Counted from the stretch's first letter, positions 26,031-36,294 are shown. The stretch is DNA of 64,000 nucleotides from Pseudobdellovibrionaceae bacterium (GCA_019637955.1 JAHBUS010000007.1:124001-188000); one strand, 5' to 3'. Numbers and translations: made by a program. The notes: generated by a model not told the origin, from the sequence alone.

Positions 26031-26798
26031 ATGAAACCACTTTTGACTCTTCTTGCTTTGCTCGTGATGTCTCGCGTTTCGCTCGCCGCGGACGGTCTCG
26101 CCTGGGCGCCTCGCGAACTGCACAAGCCCGTTTTACTCGCGCAGGCCGATGGCGACGACGCCTATGATCCCTTCTCGGACTACAGCGAATTCGACGAAGC
26201 GAGCGATGAAGAGGCCGACATCAATTTTTTTCGCAACGGTCGTTTCTTCGTGTTGGGTTTCACCGGCGGGATGCGCGCGTTCACCGATGTCTTGGCTAAA
26301 CTTTACGGGACCGGTCCCACCTACGGTCTTTTCATGAGCTATTTCTTCGATTTGCGCTTCGCCTTGCAAGCGGGCTTCGTCACGGGCGACTACGCGTTTG
26401 AACTGGCCACCGCGAACGGCAAAGTCACCGGAAACGTGTCAATGACCTTTATGGACATCTCGCTCAAGTATTACCTGAACACGCAAAACGTGACTCGCGG
26501 ACTGGCCGACTTGAACCCTTACGTGATCGGCGGCTTGTCGCAAACTTACCGCACGCTCACCATCTCGGGCACTTCGGACAATTCGCGCGATGCGACCATG
26601 GGTCTGCACGTTGGCGCGGGGATCGAACTCCCGCTGATGCGCAAGAAGGCCTTCTTCGGCATTCAGGGCCTGTACCGCTACTTCAACTTTAAAGACGAGA
26701 ACCAAGCCCTGGTCGACCCGGTGACCAATCTTCCCACGAACATCAAGCCCACGGGCGACTCCTACGACATCATGGGAAGCATCGGTTTGAATTTCTAA
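26031..26798 (+). CDS. Outer-membrane beta-barrel protein
   Basis: The 255-residue protein has a signal peptide (PLLTLLALLVMSRVSLA), then an acidic stretch (DGDDAYDPFSDYSEFDEASDEE) and alternating hydrophobic/aromatic strands such as FFVLGFTGGMRAF, MSYFFDLRFALQAGF, VSMTFMDISLKYYL and MGSIGLNF. It ends in Phe, as BAM-inserted barrels do. Repeats of aromatic girdle residues suggest an 8-10-stranded barrel. The start lacks an obvious ribosome-binding site. Cargo or function is unknown. Confidence 0.75.
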   Translation: MKPLLTLLALLVMSRVSLAADGLAWAPRELHKPVLLAQADGDDAYDPFSDYSEFDEASDEEADINFFRNGRFFVLGFTGGMRAFTDVLAKLYGTGPTYGLFMSYFFDLRFALQAGFVTGDYAFELATANGKVTGNVSMTFMDISLKYYLNTQNVTRGLADLNPYVIGGLSQTYRTLTISGTSDNSRDATMGLHVGAGIELPLMRKKAFFGIQGLYRYFNFKDENQALVDPVTNLPTNIKPTGDSYDIMGSIGLNF

Positions 26799-28145
26799 TT
26801 AGAACCAGGACGCCACCTGCAGCAGCAGCGCGAATCCCACCGTCAAGGGCACGACCCATTTCATCGCGCCCACCCAGTACGGGTACATCGACACGCTCTC
26901 CACGAGGTCTTGATCCACGAAACCCCGTTCGCGCTCGCTCTTCGGCAGACCATGCATCACCGCATAGGCCAGGGCGGCCGCGATCAACGGCAGGCACAGG
27001 TTGATCAACACGAAGTCCAGCGTCTCCAGCACGCGCGAGCCGCGCGAGGCCTGGGCCAAGTGGCTCGAGAACGAGGGGATCATGGCCAGCCCGAGCACCA
27101 ACGCACCCGACGTCCACGTCGCGCGCGTGCGCGGGACTTTCTTCCAATCCATCGTGTTGGACACGATCACTTCCAAAAGCCCAATGCTCGCGCTGAGCGA
27201 CGCCAAGTAAAGGCACAAGAAGAACATGGCGCCAAACCACGGACCGCCCGGCAGCGAGAGCAAAAAACTCGGCAGCGACTCGAACAACAGTCCGGGGTCT
27301 TGCAAGGTTTGGTGACTGGCCGAGAGGGCCACCGGAAAGATCACCAATCCCGCGACGAGCGACAAAACGGTGTCGAGGATCGTGATCCGAAACGCCGCGG
27401 TCGGCACGTGCTCTTTGTCCGACAGGTACGAGCCGAAGGTCACCATCGTGCCAAAGCCCACGCTCAGCGTGAAGCAGACGTGCCCGATCGCGAACAGCAA
27501 AGATTGAAGCGTGAGCTTCGAAAAATCGGGGTAGAATAAGAAGCGGATCGCGTCGCCCGCCGACGGCAGCGAAAGCGTTTTGACCACCAACACGGCCATC
27601 AGAATGGCAAACGCCGGCATCAGGGCGCCCACCCATTTTTCGAGCCCCTCTTGCACGCCTTTTAAGACGATCACGATGGACACGATCAAGTGCACGCTCG
27701 CCAGTCCCATTTGCAGCAAACCGTTCGAGGTGAGTGCCCCCAACGTGATCTGCGATTCAAAACCAAAACGCGATAGGCCCTCGATCATGAACTGAACCAA
27801 GAAGTGAAGAACCCAGCCGCTGATGACGGCATAGTAGGACAGCACGACCAGACTGAGAAGCACCGACAAGCGCCCGACCCAGCGGTACGGCGAGCGCGGC
27901 GCCGCGGGCTCCAAGAGACTCGTGGCCATCATCACCGAACGGCGCTTGATCTTTCCGAGCATCAGCTCGCCGATCAAGAGCGGAAGCCCCATCACGAGCG
28001 CCAGAAAAACGTAGAGGAGAACGAAGGCCCCGCCCCCGTTCTCGCCCACCACGTACGGAAAACGCCACAGGTTGCCAAGACCGAACGCCGAGCCGACGGC
28101 GGCCATGTAGAACCCGAATCGCGTTTTCCATCCGGCGCGGGTCAT
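26799..28145 (-). CDS. Sodium-dependent transporter, NSS/SNF family
   Basis: The protein is 448 residues long, with 11-12 membrane segments. The N-terminal sodium and substrate signature AVGSAFGLGNLWRFPYVVGE and NGGGAFVLLY are those of LeuT-type amino-acid symporters. Substrate is not predictable. The ATG at 28145 overlaps the der stop by 4 bp, making it the last gene of the desulfurase-to-der operon. The longer frame to 28199 only adds residues antisense-like to der and is rejected. Confidence 0.9.
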   Translation of the reverse strand: MTRAGWKTRFGFYMAAVGSAFGLGNLWRFPYVVGENGGGAFVLLYVFLALVMGLPLLIGELMLGKIKRRSVMMATSLLEPAAPRSPYRWVGRLSVLLSLVVLSYYAVISGWVLHFLVQFMIEGLSRFGFESQITLGALTSNGLLQMGLASVHLIVSIVIVLKGVQEGLEKWVGALMPAFAILMAVLVVKTLSLPSAGDAIRFLFYPDFSKLTLQSLLFAIGHVCFTLSVGFGTMVTFGSYLSDKEHVPTAAFRITILDTVLSLVAGLVIFPVALSASHQTLQDPGLLFESLPSFLLSLPGGPWFGAMFFLCLYLASLSASIGLLEVIVSNTMDWKKVPRTRATWTSGALVLGLAMIPSFSSHLAQASRGSRVLETLDFVLINLCLPLIAAALAYAVMHGLPKSERERGFVDQDLVESVSMYPYWVGAMKWVVPLTVGFALLLQVASWF

Positions 28146-29485
28146 TTCTCTGAGCCCCCACGGTTTCTCATCACGAAAATGCGAATCGGCAGACCCCAAA
28201 GATCAAACTTCTCTTTCATGTTTTTGATGATAAAGCGCCGGTAGGAGTTGTCCACCCCGTCGGGGCTATTGGCAAACGCGATGAAAGACGGCGGCGTCTG
28301 ATTGGTTTGCGTGAGGTAGTAGAACTTCACGTCTTTCACGCCGTACACGGGAGCCGGCGCTTTGCGGATGGTCTCAAAGAAAAAGTCGTTGAGCTGCGAG
28401 GTCGGGATGCGGGTTTCAAACTTCTCACGAACCCACTCCACTTTTTTCAAGAGATCCAAGAGACCGGTGCCGGTGGTGGCGCTGGTGAACACCACGGGGA
28501 CATCCGTAAAGAAGTGGAACGTGCGCTCCACCTGCTCTTGGAAGGTCTTGCGGTAATCCGACACCTCTTTGCGGCCCAAGTCCGATTTATTGGCGACGAG
28601 GATCACGGTTTTGTGGTCCTCCAGAATCGTCTGCATGATGCGCGCATCTTGGTCCGTCGGGCCGACGGTGCCGTCGACCACCAAAAGAATCAAGTCAGCC
28701 TTGCGGATGGACTCGTGCGATTTGAAGGCCGAGATGATCTCCAGTCCGTCCTCGCGGCGCGCGCTCTTGCGCAGACCCGCGGTGTCGACCAAAAGATACT
28801 GACGCTCGTTGTACAAGAAGGGCGTGTCAACGGCATCGATGGTGGTGCCGGCGATGTCCGAAACGAGCATGCGGTCTTCACCCAAAAGCGCGTTCACGAG
28901 CGAGGATTTGCCGACGTTGGGCTTACCGACGATCGCGATGCTGAGACCTTCCAAACGGCCACTGGTCTGCTCCGGAAGATTCTTGTGAATCCACTCCATG
29001 ATTTCGGCCAGGCCCCGACGCTGCTCAAACGAGGCGCCGATGACATCCTCGCCGAACTCGTAGAACTCGGCCGTGCGCATGTCTTCTTCGTGTTGACGGT
29101 CGATCTTGTTGGCCACGAGCAAGAACGGTTTGCCGCTGGACTTGGCGATCTTCAAAATTTCGCGGTCCTCGGGGACCAAACCGTCACGGCCATCCACGAC
29201 CGCGATCAAAAGATCCACGGTCTCCAGAAACTCGGTCACCTGCTCACGAATCAGTTTGGAGAACGTGTCGTGCGCCTCGGTGATCCCGCCGGTGTCGATC
29301 AAGTCGTAGTTCTTACCCCAGACGCTCGCCGTCTCGACGATGATGTCACGGGTCACGCCGCGCTCATTTTTGACGACGCTCTTGCGCGAATCCGTCAGGA
29401 TATTAAAAAGGGTCGACTTTCCGACGTTGGGCCGGCCAATGACGGCGACCTTTGACAGATGCACATCACTCTTCGACAACAACAT
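28142..29485 (-). CDS. der: Ribosome-biogenesis GTPase Der (EngA)
   Basis: Der carries two tandem GTPase domains and matures the 50S subunit. P-loops GRPNVGKSTLF (about residue 17) and GKPNVGKSSL (about 186) are present, each with NKxD motifs (VANKIDR, VANKSDL), followed by the C-terminal KH-like domain. The ATG at 29485 has AAGGAG 7 bases upstream and overlaps era by 20 bp; a GTG just after the era stop is the alternative. Length (447) is typical. Confidence 0.95.
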   Translation of the reverse strand: MLLSKSDVHLSKVAVIGRPNVGKSTLFNILTDSRKSVVKNERGVTRDIIVETASVWGKNYDLIDTGGITEAHDTFSKLIREQVTEFLETVDLLIAVVDGRDGLVPEDREILKIAKSSGKPFLLVANKIDRQHEEDMRTAEFYEFGEDVIGASFEQRRGLAEIMEWIHKNLPEQTSGRLEGLSIAIVGKPNVGKSSLVNALLGEDRMLVSDIAGTTIDAVDTPFLYNERQYLLVDTAGLRKSARREDGLEIISAFKSHESIRKADLILLVVDGTVGPTDQDARIMQTILEDHKTVILVANKSDLGRKEVSDYRKTFQEQVERTFHFFTDVPVVFTSATTGTGLLDLLKKVEWVREKFETRIPTSQLNDFFFETIRKAPAPVYGVKDVKFYYLTQTNQTPPSFIAFANSPDGVDNSYRRFIIKNMKEKFDLWGLPIRIFVMRNRGGSEK

Positions 29486-30380
29486 AACCGAGCTCCTTCA
29501 TCAGACGTCCATTTTCAAACCAGTCTTCCCGAACGATCACGTCCAGATTGAGAAAGACTTGATGGCCCACGAGTTTTTCGAGGTCTTTGCGTGCGGCCAT
29601 CCCAATTTTTTTGATCATCGAGCCGGCTTTGCCGATAATGATCGGCTTGTGGCTCTCTTTCGACACCACGATGTCCGCGAAGATGCGCGTGATCGTGGGG
29701 TCGGTCTCTTCAAAGTTTTTAATTCGCACGGCGAGCTGATACGGCAGCTCCTGCGACAACGACTCGAAGCACTTCTCGCGGATCACTTCGGCCGAGAGCT
29801 CACGCACCGTGTGCGGCGTGAAGAGCTCGGGGTCGTAAAGCGGCGCCGGGCTCTCTGGAACCAAACCAGAAGCGATGCGCAAGAATTCGTTGCGGAACGT
29901 TTTCATGTCGCCCGTCCAGGTGTTCGAAAATTCGAGCACGGTGATCTGCGGGTACTTTTCGCGCAGCTCGTTGCGAAGGCGTTCGCGGCGGTGAACCTTG
30001 TCGATCAAATCCACTTTGGTCATGATCACGAACCAAGGCTTCTTGCTCTGGACCACCATTTCAAGAATGCGGTCCAGGTGCGACTTGTTGTCTTCGTCCA
30101 AATTTAAAACCGCGCAGAGGGCGTCGCTCTGCTGGATGACATCCTCGGCCTCTTTTTGCAGGAAGGCGTTAAGACCTTTGCCGGCTTTCAAAACGCCGGG
30201 TGCGTCCACCAAAACGATCTGGGCATTTTCGCCCTGAACAAACCCGATCACGCGCCGGCGCGTGGTCTGGGGTTTGTCGGTCACGATCGAGACCTTCTCT
30301 TCAACCAGGGTGTTGAGCAGCGTGCTCTTGCCGGCATTGGGCTGCCCGATAAATCCTAAAAATCCCGCGCGGTAATTCAT
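29466..30380 (-). CDS. era: GTPase Era
   Basis: Era binds 16S rRNA 3' end and helps 30S assembly. GQPNAGKSTLLN (G1), DAPGV (G3 region), TKVDLID (G4) and the C-terminal KH domain with IIGKAGSMIKKIG are present. The 304-residue length is normal. The ATG overlaps the rnc stop by 4 bp, reproducing the common rnc-era order, and its end overlaps der. Confidence 0.95.
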   Translation of the reverse strand: MNYRAGFLGFIGQPNAGKSTLLNTLVEEKVSIVTDKPQTTRRRVIGFVQGENAQIVLVDAPGVLKAGKGLNAFLQKEAEDVIQQSDALCAVLNLDEDNKSHLDRILEMVVQSKKPWFVIMTKVDLIDKVHRRERLRNELREKYPQITVLEFSNTWTGDMKTFRNEFLRIASGLVPESPAPLYDPELFTPHTVRELSAEVIREKCFESLSQELPYQLAVRIKNFEETDPTITRIFADIVVSKESHKPIIIGKAGSMIKKIGMAARKDLEKLVGHQVFLNLDVIVREDWFENGRLMKELGYVVVEE

Positions 30381-31078
30381 GCGAGGCTTCCTTTCGCGGT
30401 TTTCCAGATATCGAGGGCGAGACGGGCCGCCTCCTGCTCCGCGGTTTTCTTCGATTTGCCGACGGCCTTGGCGACCGTGCGGTTCTTGATTTTGACTTCC
30501 ACTTCAAACGTGCGGTCATGCGCGGGGCCGGTCTCGGCCATGAGCGTGTACGAGGGGGCTTCTTTGAGCATCCCCTGCACCTCTTCCTGAAGCTTGGTTT
30601 TGTAGTCGTGACTGAAATCGTCCATCGGGTTCATGTCCTGAATGAGCGGGCGGAACTGCTCGCGCAAGAAAGCGCGCGCGGGCTCAAATCCCGAATCCAA
30701 AAACATGGCTCCGACCAAGGCTTCAAAGACCGAGGCCAGGAGGCGGGGTTTTTGATCGCCCCCGGTTTGTATTTCGCCTTTGCCGAGGCGCAGGTCTTTG
30801 TCCAGCCCCATCGACTTGGCGAGCTTCGAAAGCACGGTCTCATTGACCAAGCTCGCGCGCTTTTTCGAGAGGTTGCCCTCCCCGTCGACCGGAAACATCT
30901 CCATCAAGAGCTCGCTCAAAACCAAATCCAGAACGGCGTCGCCCAAAAACTCGAGCTTCTCGTTGTGGCCCTTCGACGTCGATTTCGACTCGAAGTAATA
31001 GGATTTGTGCGTCAGCGCTTGCTGCAGAAGGTCCGGTTTTTGAAACTGAAAATTCAGCTTCGTTTGAATCTCAGACAT
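30377..31078 (-). CDS. rnc: Ribonuclease III
   Basis: RNase III processes rRNA and double-stranded RNA. The catalytic signature NEKLEFLGDAVLDLVL (with Glu/Asp metal ligands), a second acidic site ASVFEALVGAMFLDSG and a C-terminal dsRNA-binding domain (DYKTKLQEEVQG ... KKTAEQEAARLAL) are visible. The protein has 233 residues. The ATG at 31078 is used because GAGGA lies 4 bases upstream; it overlaps mtaB by 8 bp. Confidence 0.95.
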   Translation of the reverse strand: MSEIQTKLNFQFQKPDLLQQALTHKSYYFESKSTSKGHNEKLEFLGDAVLDLVLSELLMEMFPVDGEGNLSKKRASLVNETVLSKLAKSMGLDKDLRLGKGEIQTGGDQKPRLLASVFEALVGAMFLDSGFEPARAFLREQFRPLIQDMNPMDDFSHDYKTKLQEEVQGMLKEAPSYTLMAETGPAHDRTFEVEVKIKNRTVAKAVGKSKKTAEQEAARLALDIWKTAKGSLA

Positions 31079-32381
31079 AACGTCCTCGCAAAACCCCTTC
31101 CATTCGGGGGCTGTTTTTCGTGACCACTTCTTCAATACGAACTTTAAATTCGCCGCGCGCAGGCGGCGTCTCGCTCAAGAGAACCGTCCAGTAATCGCGG
31201 GTCACCCCTTGCGGATTCTTGGAGTCCTTGAGGCCCAGCGCCCATTTCTCAAGACCGATCTGTTTGAGCGCCTCGCTTTGGTAGCGGTGCAAACTCAGCT
31301 CGCGCAGGCGCTGCGCGCGCTCTTTGCGCACGTGCGGATAAATCTGCGGCAAGATGGCGGCCTTGGTGCCTTTGCGCTCGCTGTACGGAAACACGTGCAG
31401 CCGCGTCCAGGGCGTCTCGGCCAGGGTCTTGTAGGTGTCTTCGAACTGCTCTTCGGTTTCGGTCGGAAAGCCGGTGATCACGTCCATGCCGACGAAGGCG
31501 CCGGGAACGCGGACCTGAATTTTTTCGAGCGACTCGATGACCTCTTTTTGCGTGTAGTTGCGCTTCATGCCCTTGAGCACTTCGGTGTTCGCACTCTGGA
31601 TGCTCATGTGAAAGTGCGCGCACATCCGCGGGTCTCGATAGATTTCAAGAAGGCGCTCGCTCACCTCGACGGGCTCTAGGCTCGTGAGCCGAAAACGCGG
31701 CACTTTGGTGAGCCGCAGAAGCGCTTCGATCAAATCCTCAAGGCGGCCTCGGCCCGCAGGGCGCTCGCTGTCCTCGTAGTCGCCAACGTGAACGCCGGTG
31801 AGGACGACCTCTTCAAAGCCCTGCGCCGTGAGTTCATTAATCCGGCGAACCAGGTCCATGATCGGGATGCTGCGACTCTTACCGCGCGCGTAAGGAATGA
31901 TGCAATACGAGCAGAACGAGTTGCACCCGTCTTGGATTTTGACGAACGCGCGGGTGTGCGACTCTTCCAAGCCGCCGCCCTCTTCGAGATCGTCTTTGCG
32001 GAAGATGTTGGATTTAAACACCTTCTCTTTGAGTTCGCCTTTGAAGTATTGGTCCAGGTAAAAAGGCAAAAGGCCTTTGTGCGAATTGGCGATCACCAGG
32101 TCCGCGCCGGGCAGGTTTTCAAACGCCCCCGTGTCGACCTGGGCCGCGCAGCCGGTGACGACCACGGTGCTCAAGGGTGAATGCGCTTTGATCTTACGGA
32201 TCGTGCGCACGGCCTCTTTCGTCGCCTCGGCGGTGACCGCGCAGGTGTTCAAGACGTGAATCGCCGGGTCTTTGGAATCCAGACGCAAACCCGAGCGCTC
32301 CAGGTTCTTTTGCAAGAGCCCGGTGTCGTACGTGTTCACTTTGCAGCCAAAGGTGTGGACCTGGAACTTCAGAGGATCCAT
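31071..32381 (-). CDS. mtaB: tRNA t6A37 methylthiotransferase, MtaB type
   Basis: This is a radical-SAM enzyme that adds a methylthio group to t6A37 of tRNA. The N-terminal cluster cysteines lie in TFGCKVN, LNTCAVT and VTGCAAQ; the radical-SAM motif is [16 protein letters not shown]; a C-terminal TRAM-like region follows. TFGCKVN points to MtaB rather than MiaB (which has TFGCQMN). GGGAGG precedes the ATG. It overlaps mnmA by 13 bp, placing two tRNA sulfur-modification genes together behind a cysteine desulfurase. Confidence 0.92.
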   Translation of the reverse strand: MDPLKFQVHTFGCKVNTYDTGLLQKNLERSGLRLDSKDPAIHVLNTCAVTAEATKEAVRTIRKIKAHSPLSTVVVTGCAAQVDTGAFENLPGADLVIANSHKGLLPFYLDQYFKGELKEKVFKSNIFRKDDLEEGGGLEESHTRAFVKIQDGCNSFCSYCIIPYARGKSRSIPIMDLVRRINELTAQGFEEVVLTGVHVGDYEDSERPAGRGRLEDLIEALLRLTKVPRFRLTSLEPVEVSERLLEIYRDPRMCAHFHMSIQSANTEVLKGMKRNYTQKEVIESLEKIQVRVPGAFVGMDVITGFPTETEEQFEDTYKTLAETPWTRLHVFPYSERKGTKAAILPQIYPHVRKERAQRLRELSLHRYQSEALKQIGLEKWALGLKDSKNPQGVTRDYWTVLLSETPPARGEFKVRIEEVVTKNSPRMEGVLRGRYV

Positions 32382-33475
32382 CCGCCTCCCATCAACTGCT
32401 TCTCACGGTAAAACACGGCGGCCTGCCCTGGCGTGACCGCACGCTGGGGTTCCAAGAACTCCAAACGCAGGCGATCGCCCTCGCGGTAAATTTTGGCCGG
32501 GCTGCCTTTGTGGGTGTAACGGATCTTCACGCTCAAGGTTTCGCCGTCCTTGATCTCGTGCAAGAAATGCGGATTCTCCACTTGGAGCTCGCTCGAAAAC
32601 AGGTACTGTTCATCACCCACCCAGACCGTGTTGGTCTCGGCGTCGATTTTCAAAACAAAAAGCTTCTCGTGATGATCCATCCCGAGACCTTTGCTCTGGC
32701 CATAGGTGTAATGATGAATGCCTTCGTGCTGGGCCATGACCACGCCCGAGGGGTAACGCTTGATCGGGCCGCGGCGTTTGCGCAGGACTTCGGCAGGAAC
32801 CTGCTCCTCGAGAAATTTGCCATAACCCTTGTCGCCCACGAAGCAGATGCCGACCGAATCTTTTTTGCGCGCATTCAAAAGGCCAAAGCGTTCAGCCTCG
32901 AGGCGGACGTCGGGCTTCTTGAGGTGCCCGATGGGGAACAATAATTTCGGCAGCAGCTCTTTGTTCATGGTGAACAAGAAGTAGGTCTGATCTTTCCACG
33001 AGTCTTCGCTGGTCTGGATGCTGGCTTCGCCATTGGCGTCCTGCACCACCTGCGCATAGTGACCGGTGGCCAAGTAATCGCACTCCAGCTCGTTCATTTT
33101 TTGGATCAAGTGATCGAACTTGAGAAACGTATTGCAATCCACGCATGGAAGCGGCGTTTTGCCTTGAAGGTAATTGTTGATGAACGGATCGATTACCGCC
33201 GCGCGGAACTTGGCTTCGCAGTTGAGCACGTAAAACGGAATGCCGATCTTATCGGCCACCGCGCGCGCATCGTCCACGTCGATCGACGAGCAGCAGGTGC
33301 CGCTCCCCTCGGTGATGTCACACGAGGTGTAATCCCACACCTGCATGGTCGCGCCGATGACGTCGTAACCTTGCTCCACGAGCAGGGCCGCCGCCACCGA
33401 GCTGTCCACGCCGCCACTCATGGCGACAAGCACGCGGCCTTTTTTGGGTTGGGTCTGATCAAGGGCTGAGGTCAT
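32369..33475 (-). CDS. mnmA: tRNA 2-thiouridylase MnmA
   Basis: MnmA adds sulfur to U34 of Lys, Glu and Gln tRNAs using persulfide delivered from a cysteine desulfurase. The PP-loop [16 protein letters not shown] is intact, and the catalytic cysteines lie in [11 protein letters not shown] and [12 protein letters not shown]. The ATG at 33475 has GGAG 6 bases upstream; an ATG four codons earlier overlaps more of the desulfurase. The direct desulfurase neighbour suggests a dedicated sulfur donor, as with YrvO-MnmA in Bacillus. Confidence 0.94.
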   Translation of the reverse strand: MTSALDQTQPKKGRVLVAMSGGVDSSVAAALLVEQGYDVIGATMQVWDYTSCDITEGSGTCCSSIDVDDARAVADKIGIPFYVLNCEAKFRAAVIDPFINNYLQGKTPLPCVDCNTFLKFDHLIQKMNELECDYLATGHYAQVVQDANGEASIQTSEDSWKDQTYFLFTMNKELLPKLLFPIGHLKKPDVRLEAERFGLLNARKKDSVGICFVGDKGYGKFLEEQVPAEVLRKRRGPIKRYPSGVVMAQHEGIHHYTYGQSKGLGMDHHEKLFVLKIDAETNTVWVGDEQYLFSSELQVENPHFLHEIKDGETLSVKIRYTHKGSPAKIYREGDRLRLEFLEPQRAVTPGQAAVFYREKQLMGGGWIL

Positions 33476-34661
33476 GAGAAGCTCCATGTGTTTGCAGCGC
33501 TCGGAGATGTTCCACGGTTTTTTTCAAGGTCAGGAGAAAGGCGTCGATCTCTTCGACGGTGGTCTCCCAACCCAAGGACACTCTCAAAGAGCTCTGGGCC
33601 TCTTCGCGTGAAAGCCCCATCGCGAGGAGCACGGGGCTCGGCTCAGGGTTTCCACTCGAACAAGCGGCTCCAGTGGAGACGGCATAACCTTTGAGATCAA
33701 GACTCATCAACAGGGTTTCGCCATCGACACCCGGAATCACGAGGCTCGACGTGTTCGGAAGCCTCGGTCCATTCTTGGCGGTCACTTTCACGCCCGAAAT
33801 GTCGCGGGCGAGTTTCATTTCAAAATAATCGCGCAGGTCTTTCATCTGCTCGGCGTGCTCGGCCGTCTCGCCCAAACGGCGGGCTTGAAGACCCAAGGCA
33901 AAAATGCCGAGCGTATTTTCGGTGCCGCCGCGGCGGTGACGTTCTTGCCCGCCACCGTGAATCATCGACACGTAAGGCGCGCCGCGCTTGGCGTACAAGA
34001 GGCCCGAGCCTTTGAGCGCGTAGAACTTGTGGGCCGAGAAACTGGCGTAGTCGACGCCAAGGTCTTGCAAATTGAGCGGAATTTTTCCGAGCGCCTGGAC
34101 GCAGTCTGAATGAAACAAGGCGCCCACCGCGTGCGCTTTTTCGGCCAAGGCTTGGACTGGAAAAATGGTCCCTGTTTCATTGTTGGCGAGCATGATCGAT
34201 ACGAGCGCCGTGCGCTCGGACAACTGCGAATTGAAAAACTCAAGATCCAACTGGCCGTCGAGATTCACCGGCACGTAGTGTACGACGGCGCCCAAGGTCT
34301 CGAGATTTTGAAACGCTTTGATCACGCTGGGATGCTCGACTTGACTCGTGATGAACTCGCACCGCTCGGTGTGCGCGAACGTTTCGAACGCCATGCGAAT
34401 CACGGTGTTGTTCGATTCGCTGCCGCCGCTGGTGAAAACAAGTTCCAGTGGATGGCAGCCGAGTTGCTTGGCCAACTCTTGACGGGTTTCGCGCAAAACT
34501 GTTTTCGGTCCCCGGCTCGCCCAGTGGATCGAACTGGGATTGCCAAATTCACGCAAAAAGGCCGGCAGCTGAGATTGCAGCTCAGCCGAAAGTCCAGTGG
34601 TGGCATTGGAGTCGAGATAAACCCTTGATTTGATTTCCATTTCGCGGATGACATCTAGCAC
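33459..34661 (-). CDS. Cysteine desulfurase (IscS/NifS class)
   Basis: This PLP enzyme liberates sulfur from cysteine as an enzyme persulfide. [11 protein letters not shown] is the usual start; [18 protein letters not shown] contains the PLP lysine; the active cysteine is in [17 protein letters not shown], a class I loop. The GTG at 34661 with GGGGGGA before it is preferred; the ATG at 34640 is possible. The frame stays open far upstream to 35351, but that part is antisense to the divergent gene and is not coding. Overlap with mnmA (17 bp) suggests it feeds tRNA thiolation. Confidence 0.92.
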   Translation of the reverse strand: MLDVIREMEIKSRVYLDSNATTGLSAELQSQLPAFLREFGNPSSIHWASRGPKTVLRETRQELAKQLGCHPLELVFTSGGSESNNTVIRMAFETFAHTERCEFITSQVEHPSVIKAFQNLETLGAVVHYVPVNLDGQLDLEFFNSQLSERTALVSIMLANNETGTIFPVQALAEKAHAVGALFHSDCVQALGKIPLNLQDLGVDYASFSAHKFYALKGSGLLYAKRGAPYVSMIHGGGQERHRRGGTENTLGIFALGLQARRLGETAEHAEQMKDLRDYFEMKLARDISGVKVTAKNGPRLPNTSSLVIPGVDGETLLMSLDLKGYAVSTGAACSSGNPEPSPVLLAMGLSREEAQSSLRVSLGWETTVEEIDAFLLTLKKTVEHLRALQTHGASHDLSP

Positions 34662-34727
34662 AACTGATCCCCCCAAACAAGGGGCAAAACCCCCAAAGTT
34701 TTTCGCAGGAAAAACCGATAGATAAGT

Positions 34728-35849
34728 ATGGGATATCCCGTCCTCAATGACCGTTTCTTTCAAGAAAAGCGACCCACCCGTGAGTTTTTTGCACGCGTGA
34801 AGGACCGTGGGCCGTGGAGCCCCTCGCTTTTGCCGGTTTACGAGTGGCAGGGCGTGCTTTATGTGGCGTTTAGCAATTTGGACGACGCGCCGATTGCCGC
34901 CGACTGGTGCCCGATTCAGGCAAGCCCCAGCTTGATGATGGAACTCTATTTCGAACTCACCGCGAGCGAAGAGAACTCGGCCGCGCAAACGATCACCGGT
35001 AGCGAACCCGCACTGGAGCTTGTCGACGATTCGGCACCCGAAGCACCGGCGCCGCCGCCGGAAGATGATCTCGGAACGCTTGATTTTGCCTCTGAAGACG
35101 AACAGCGCACCGTTCTCGTTCAAAACCCCAGCGACACGGTTGATTTGAGCGCGCTCACCGTGACCGCCGCGCCGGTCGCGGTGCAGACTCCCGCGCCCTC
35201 TTTGGCAACCCCTCCGCCGCCGCCTATTCCGGAGTTCTCTGACGACATCACGCCTGCGGCGGCCGCCGCACCGACGCCGCCTCCGCCGCCCGTCAAGACG
35301 GTGGCGGCCGAAGTGGTCTCGCCCCTTCCGGCCAGTCCTGCGGCTCAACACCGCAAGGTCCCGGCCGCGGCGGCCACGCCCGCGCCCCCCACAAAGCCGA
35401 CCGACTCACCCGTCGAAATCGAGCTGTGGAAAAAAATGTCGCAGCACTTCGAGTCTTCAATGATCTGTCTCTTCCAAAAAGGGCAGGTTCTTCCCGTGAA
35501 GTGGTCGCCCAACTTGAGCGCTTCGATCCCCTCGCCCTCGTCAAAGGCGTTTTCGACGCTCAAAGCCTCGCCATTTCGAATCGTGGCGCGCACGCAGAAG
35601 TCCTACCACGGCTTTTTGGTGCCCAACGAAATCAGCGACAGCTTCTTTCGCGAGTGGACCTCAGGGCAATACCCCGAGCATCTCACGATGTCGCCCATCA
35701 TGGCCGGCGAGCTTGTCGTCGGATTTTTAATGGGATGGGGACAAAAAACCGCGGGCACGAAAGACTCTCTCGCCTTGTGCGAAAGCACCGCGAAAGACCT
35801 GGGTCCCCTGGTGATCAAGTACGCCGAAACGAACCGGATCGCCGCCTAA
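34728..35849 (+). CDS. Hypothetical protein with long Pro/Ala-rich linker
   Basis: The 373-residue protein is divergent from the desulfurase operon. It has three parts: an N-terminal domain of about 80 residues (VLNDRFFQEKRPTREFF, LLPVYEWQGVLYVAFSNL), a disordered Pro/Ala/Asp-rich linker (residues ~95-235, many runs of PPPPP and AAAA), and a C-terminal domain of about 130 residues (WKKMSQHFESSMICLFQKG ... GELVVGFLMGWGQK) that could be GAF-like. There is no signal peptide. The architecture suits a cytoplasmic scaffold or regulatory protein. I do not recognise it. Confidence 0.7.
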   Translation: MGYPVLNDRFFQEKRPTREFFARVKDRGPWSPSLLPVYEWQGVLYVAFSNLDDAPIAADWCPIQASPSLMMELYFELTASEENSAAQTITGSEPALELVDDSAPEAPAPPPEDDLGTLDFASEDEQRTVLVQNPSDTVDLSALTVTAAPVAVQTPAPSLATPPPPPIPEFSDDITPAAAAAPTPPPPPVKTVAAEVVSPLPASPAAQHRKVPAAAATPAPPTKPTDSPVEIELWKKMSQHFESSMICLFQKGQVLPVKWSPNLSASIPSPSSKAFSTLKASPFRIVARTQKSYHGFLVPNEISDSFFREWTSGQYPEHLTMSPIMAGELVVGFLMGWGQKTAGTKDSLALCESTAKDLGPLVIKYAETNRIAA

Positions 35850-35859
35850 TGTTCTCGTT

Positions 35860-36294
35860 TTAAAATCGACGCCAAGACAAGTGCCGGGCCGTCCCACCCC
35901 GCAGCACCAGCCGGAGCTGAATTTTCGTTCGGTTTAACGGCCAGTACTCTTCGGGCACGCGCTCGGGCCACTCGATCAGCGCCAGCGCGCGGTCCTCGAG
36001 AATCTCCCAGAGACCCACGGTCTCCAGTTCATCGACACTCTCCAAACGGTAAAGATCGAAGTGGTCAATCCGGACTTGCGAGGACGCCATCGCGTGGTGA
36101 AGCGCAAAGGTGGGCGAAGCCGTTTCGGGAATCCCGTACAGACGGCTCAGCCGCTTGACGAACTCGGTTTTTCCGGCGCCCATCTCTCCGGAGAGCAGAA
36201 TCAACTCGTCGCCCTTCAAAGTTTTTTGAAAACGCTCGATCCACGCCTGAAACTCATCCAGATTCGCGATCTCTTGCGAGCCGCTGGCCTCCAT
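35860..36294 (-). CDS. tsaE: tRNA t6A biosynthesis ATPase TsaE
   Basis: TsaE supports TsaB/TsaD in making t6A37 of tRNA. Walker A LSGEMGAGKTEFVKRL, the ETASPTFALHH segment and HFDLYRLES match the family; the 144-residue length is typical. The ATG at 36294 has GAGG 5 bases upstream and shares one base with the pdxJ stop (TGATG). MtaB, encoded in the operon downstream, uses t6A as its substrate, so the two pathways are linked functionally. Confidence 0.9.
   Translation of the reverse strand: MEASGSQEIANLDEFQAWIERFQKTLKGDELILLSGEMGAGKTEFVKRLSRLYGIPETASPTFALHHAMASSQVRIDHFDLYRLESVDELETVGLWEILEDRALALIEWPERVPEEYWPLNRTKIQLRLVLRGGTARHLSWRRF

Noticed and set aside
28307-29455. 382-codon plus-strand open frame
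   Set aside because: Antisense of der, whose two GTPase domains are unmistakable.
34662-35351. 230-codon N-terminal extension of the cysteine desulfurase frame
   Set aside because: Arg/Gly-rich low-complexity translation, antisense to the Pro/Ala linker of the divergent gene. Family length and a GTG with a strong ribosome-binding site support the start at 34661.
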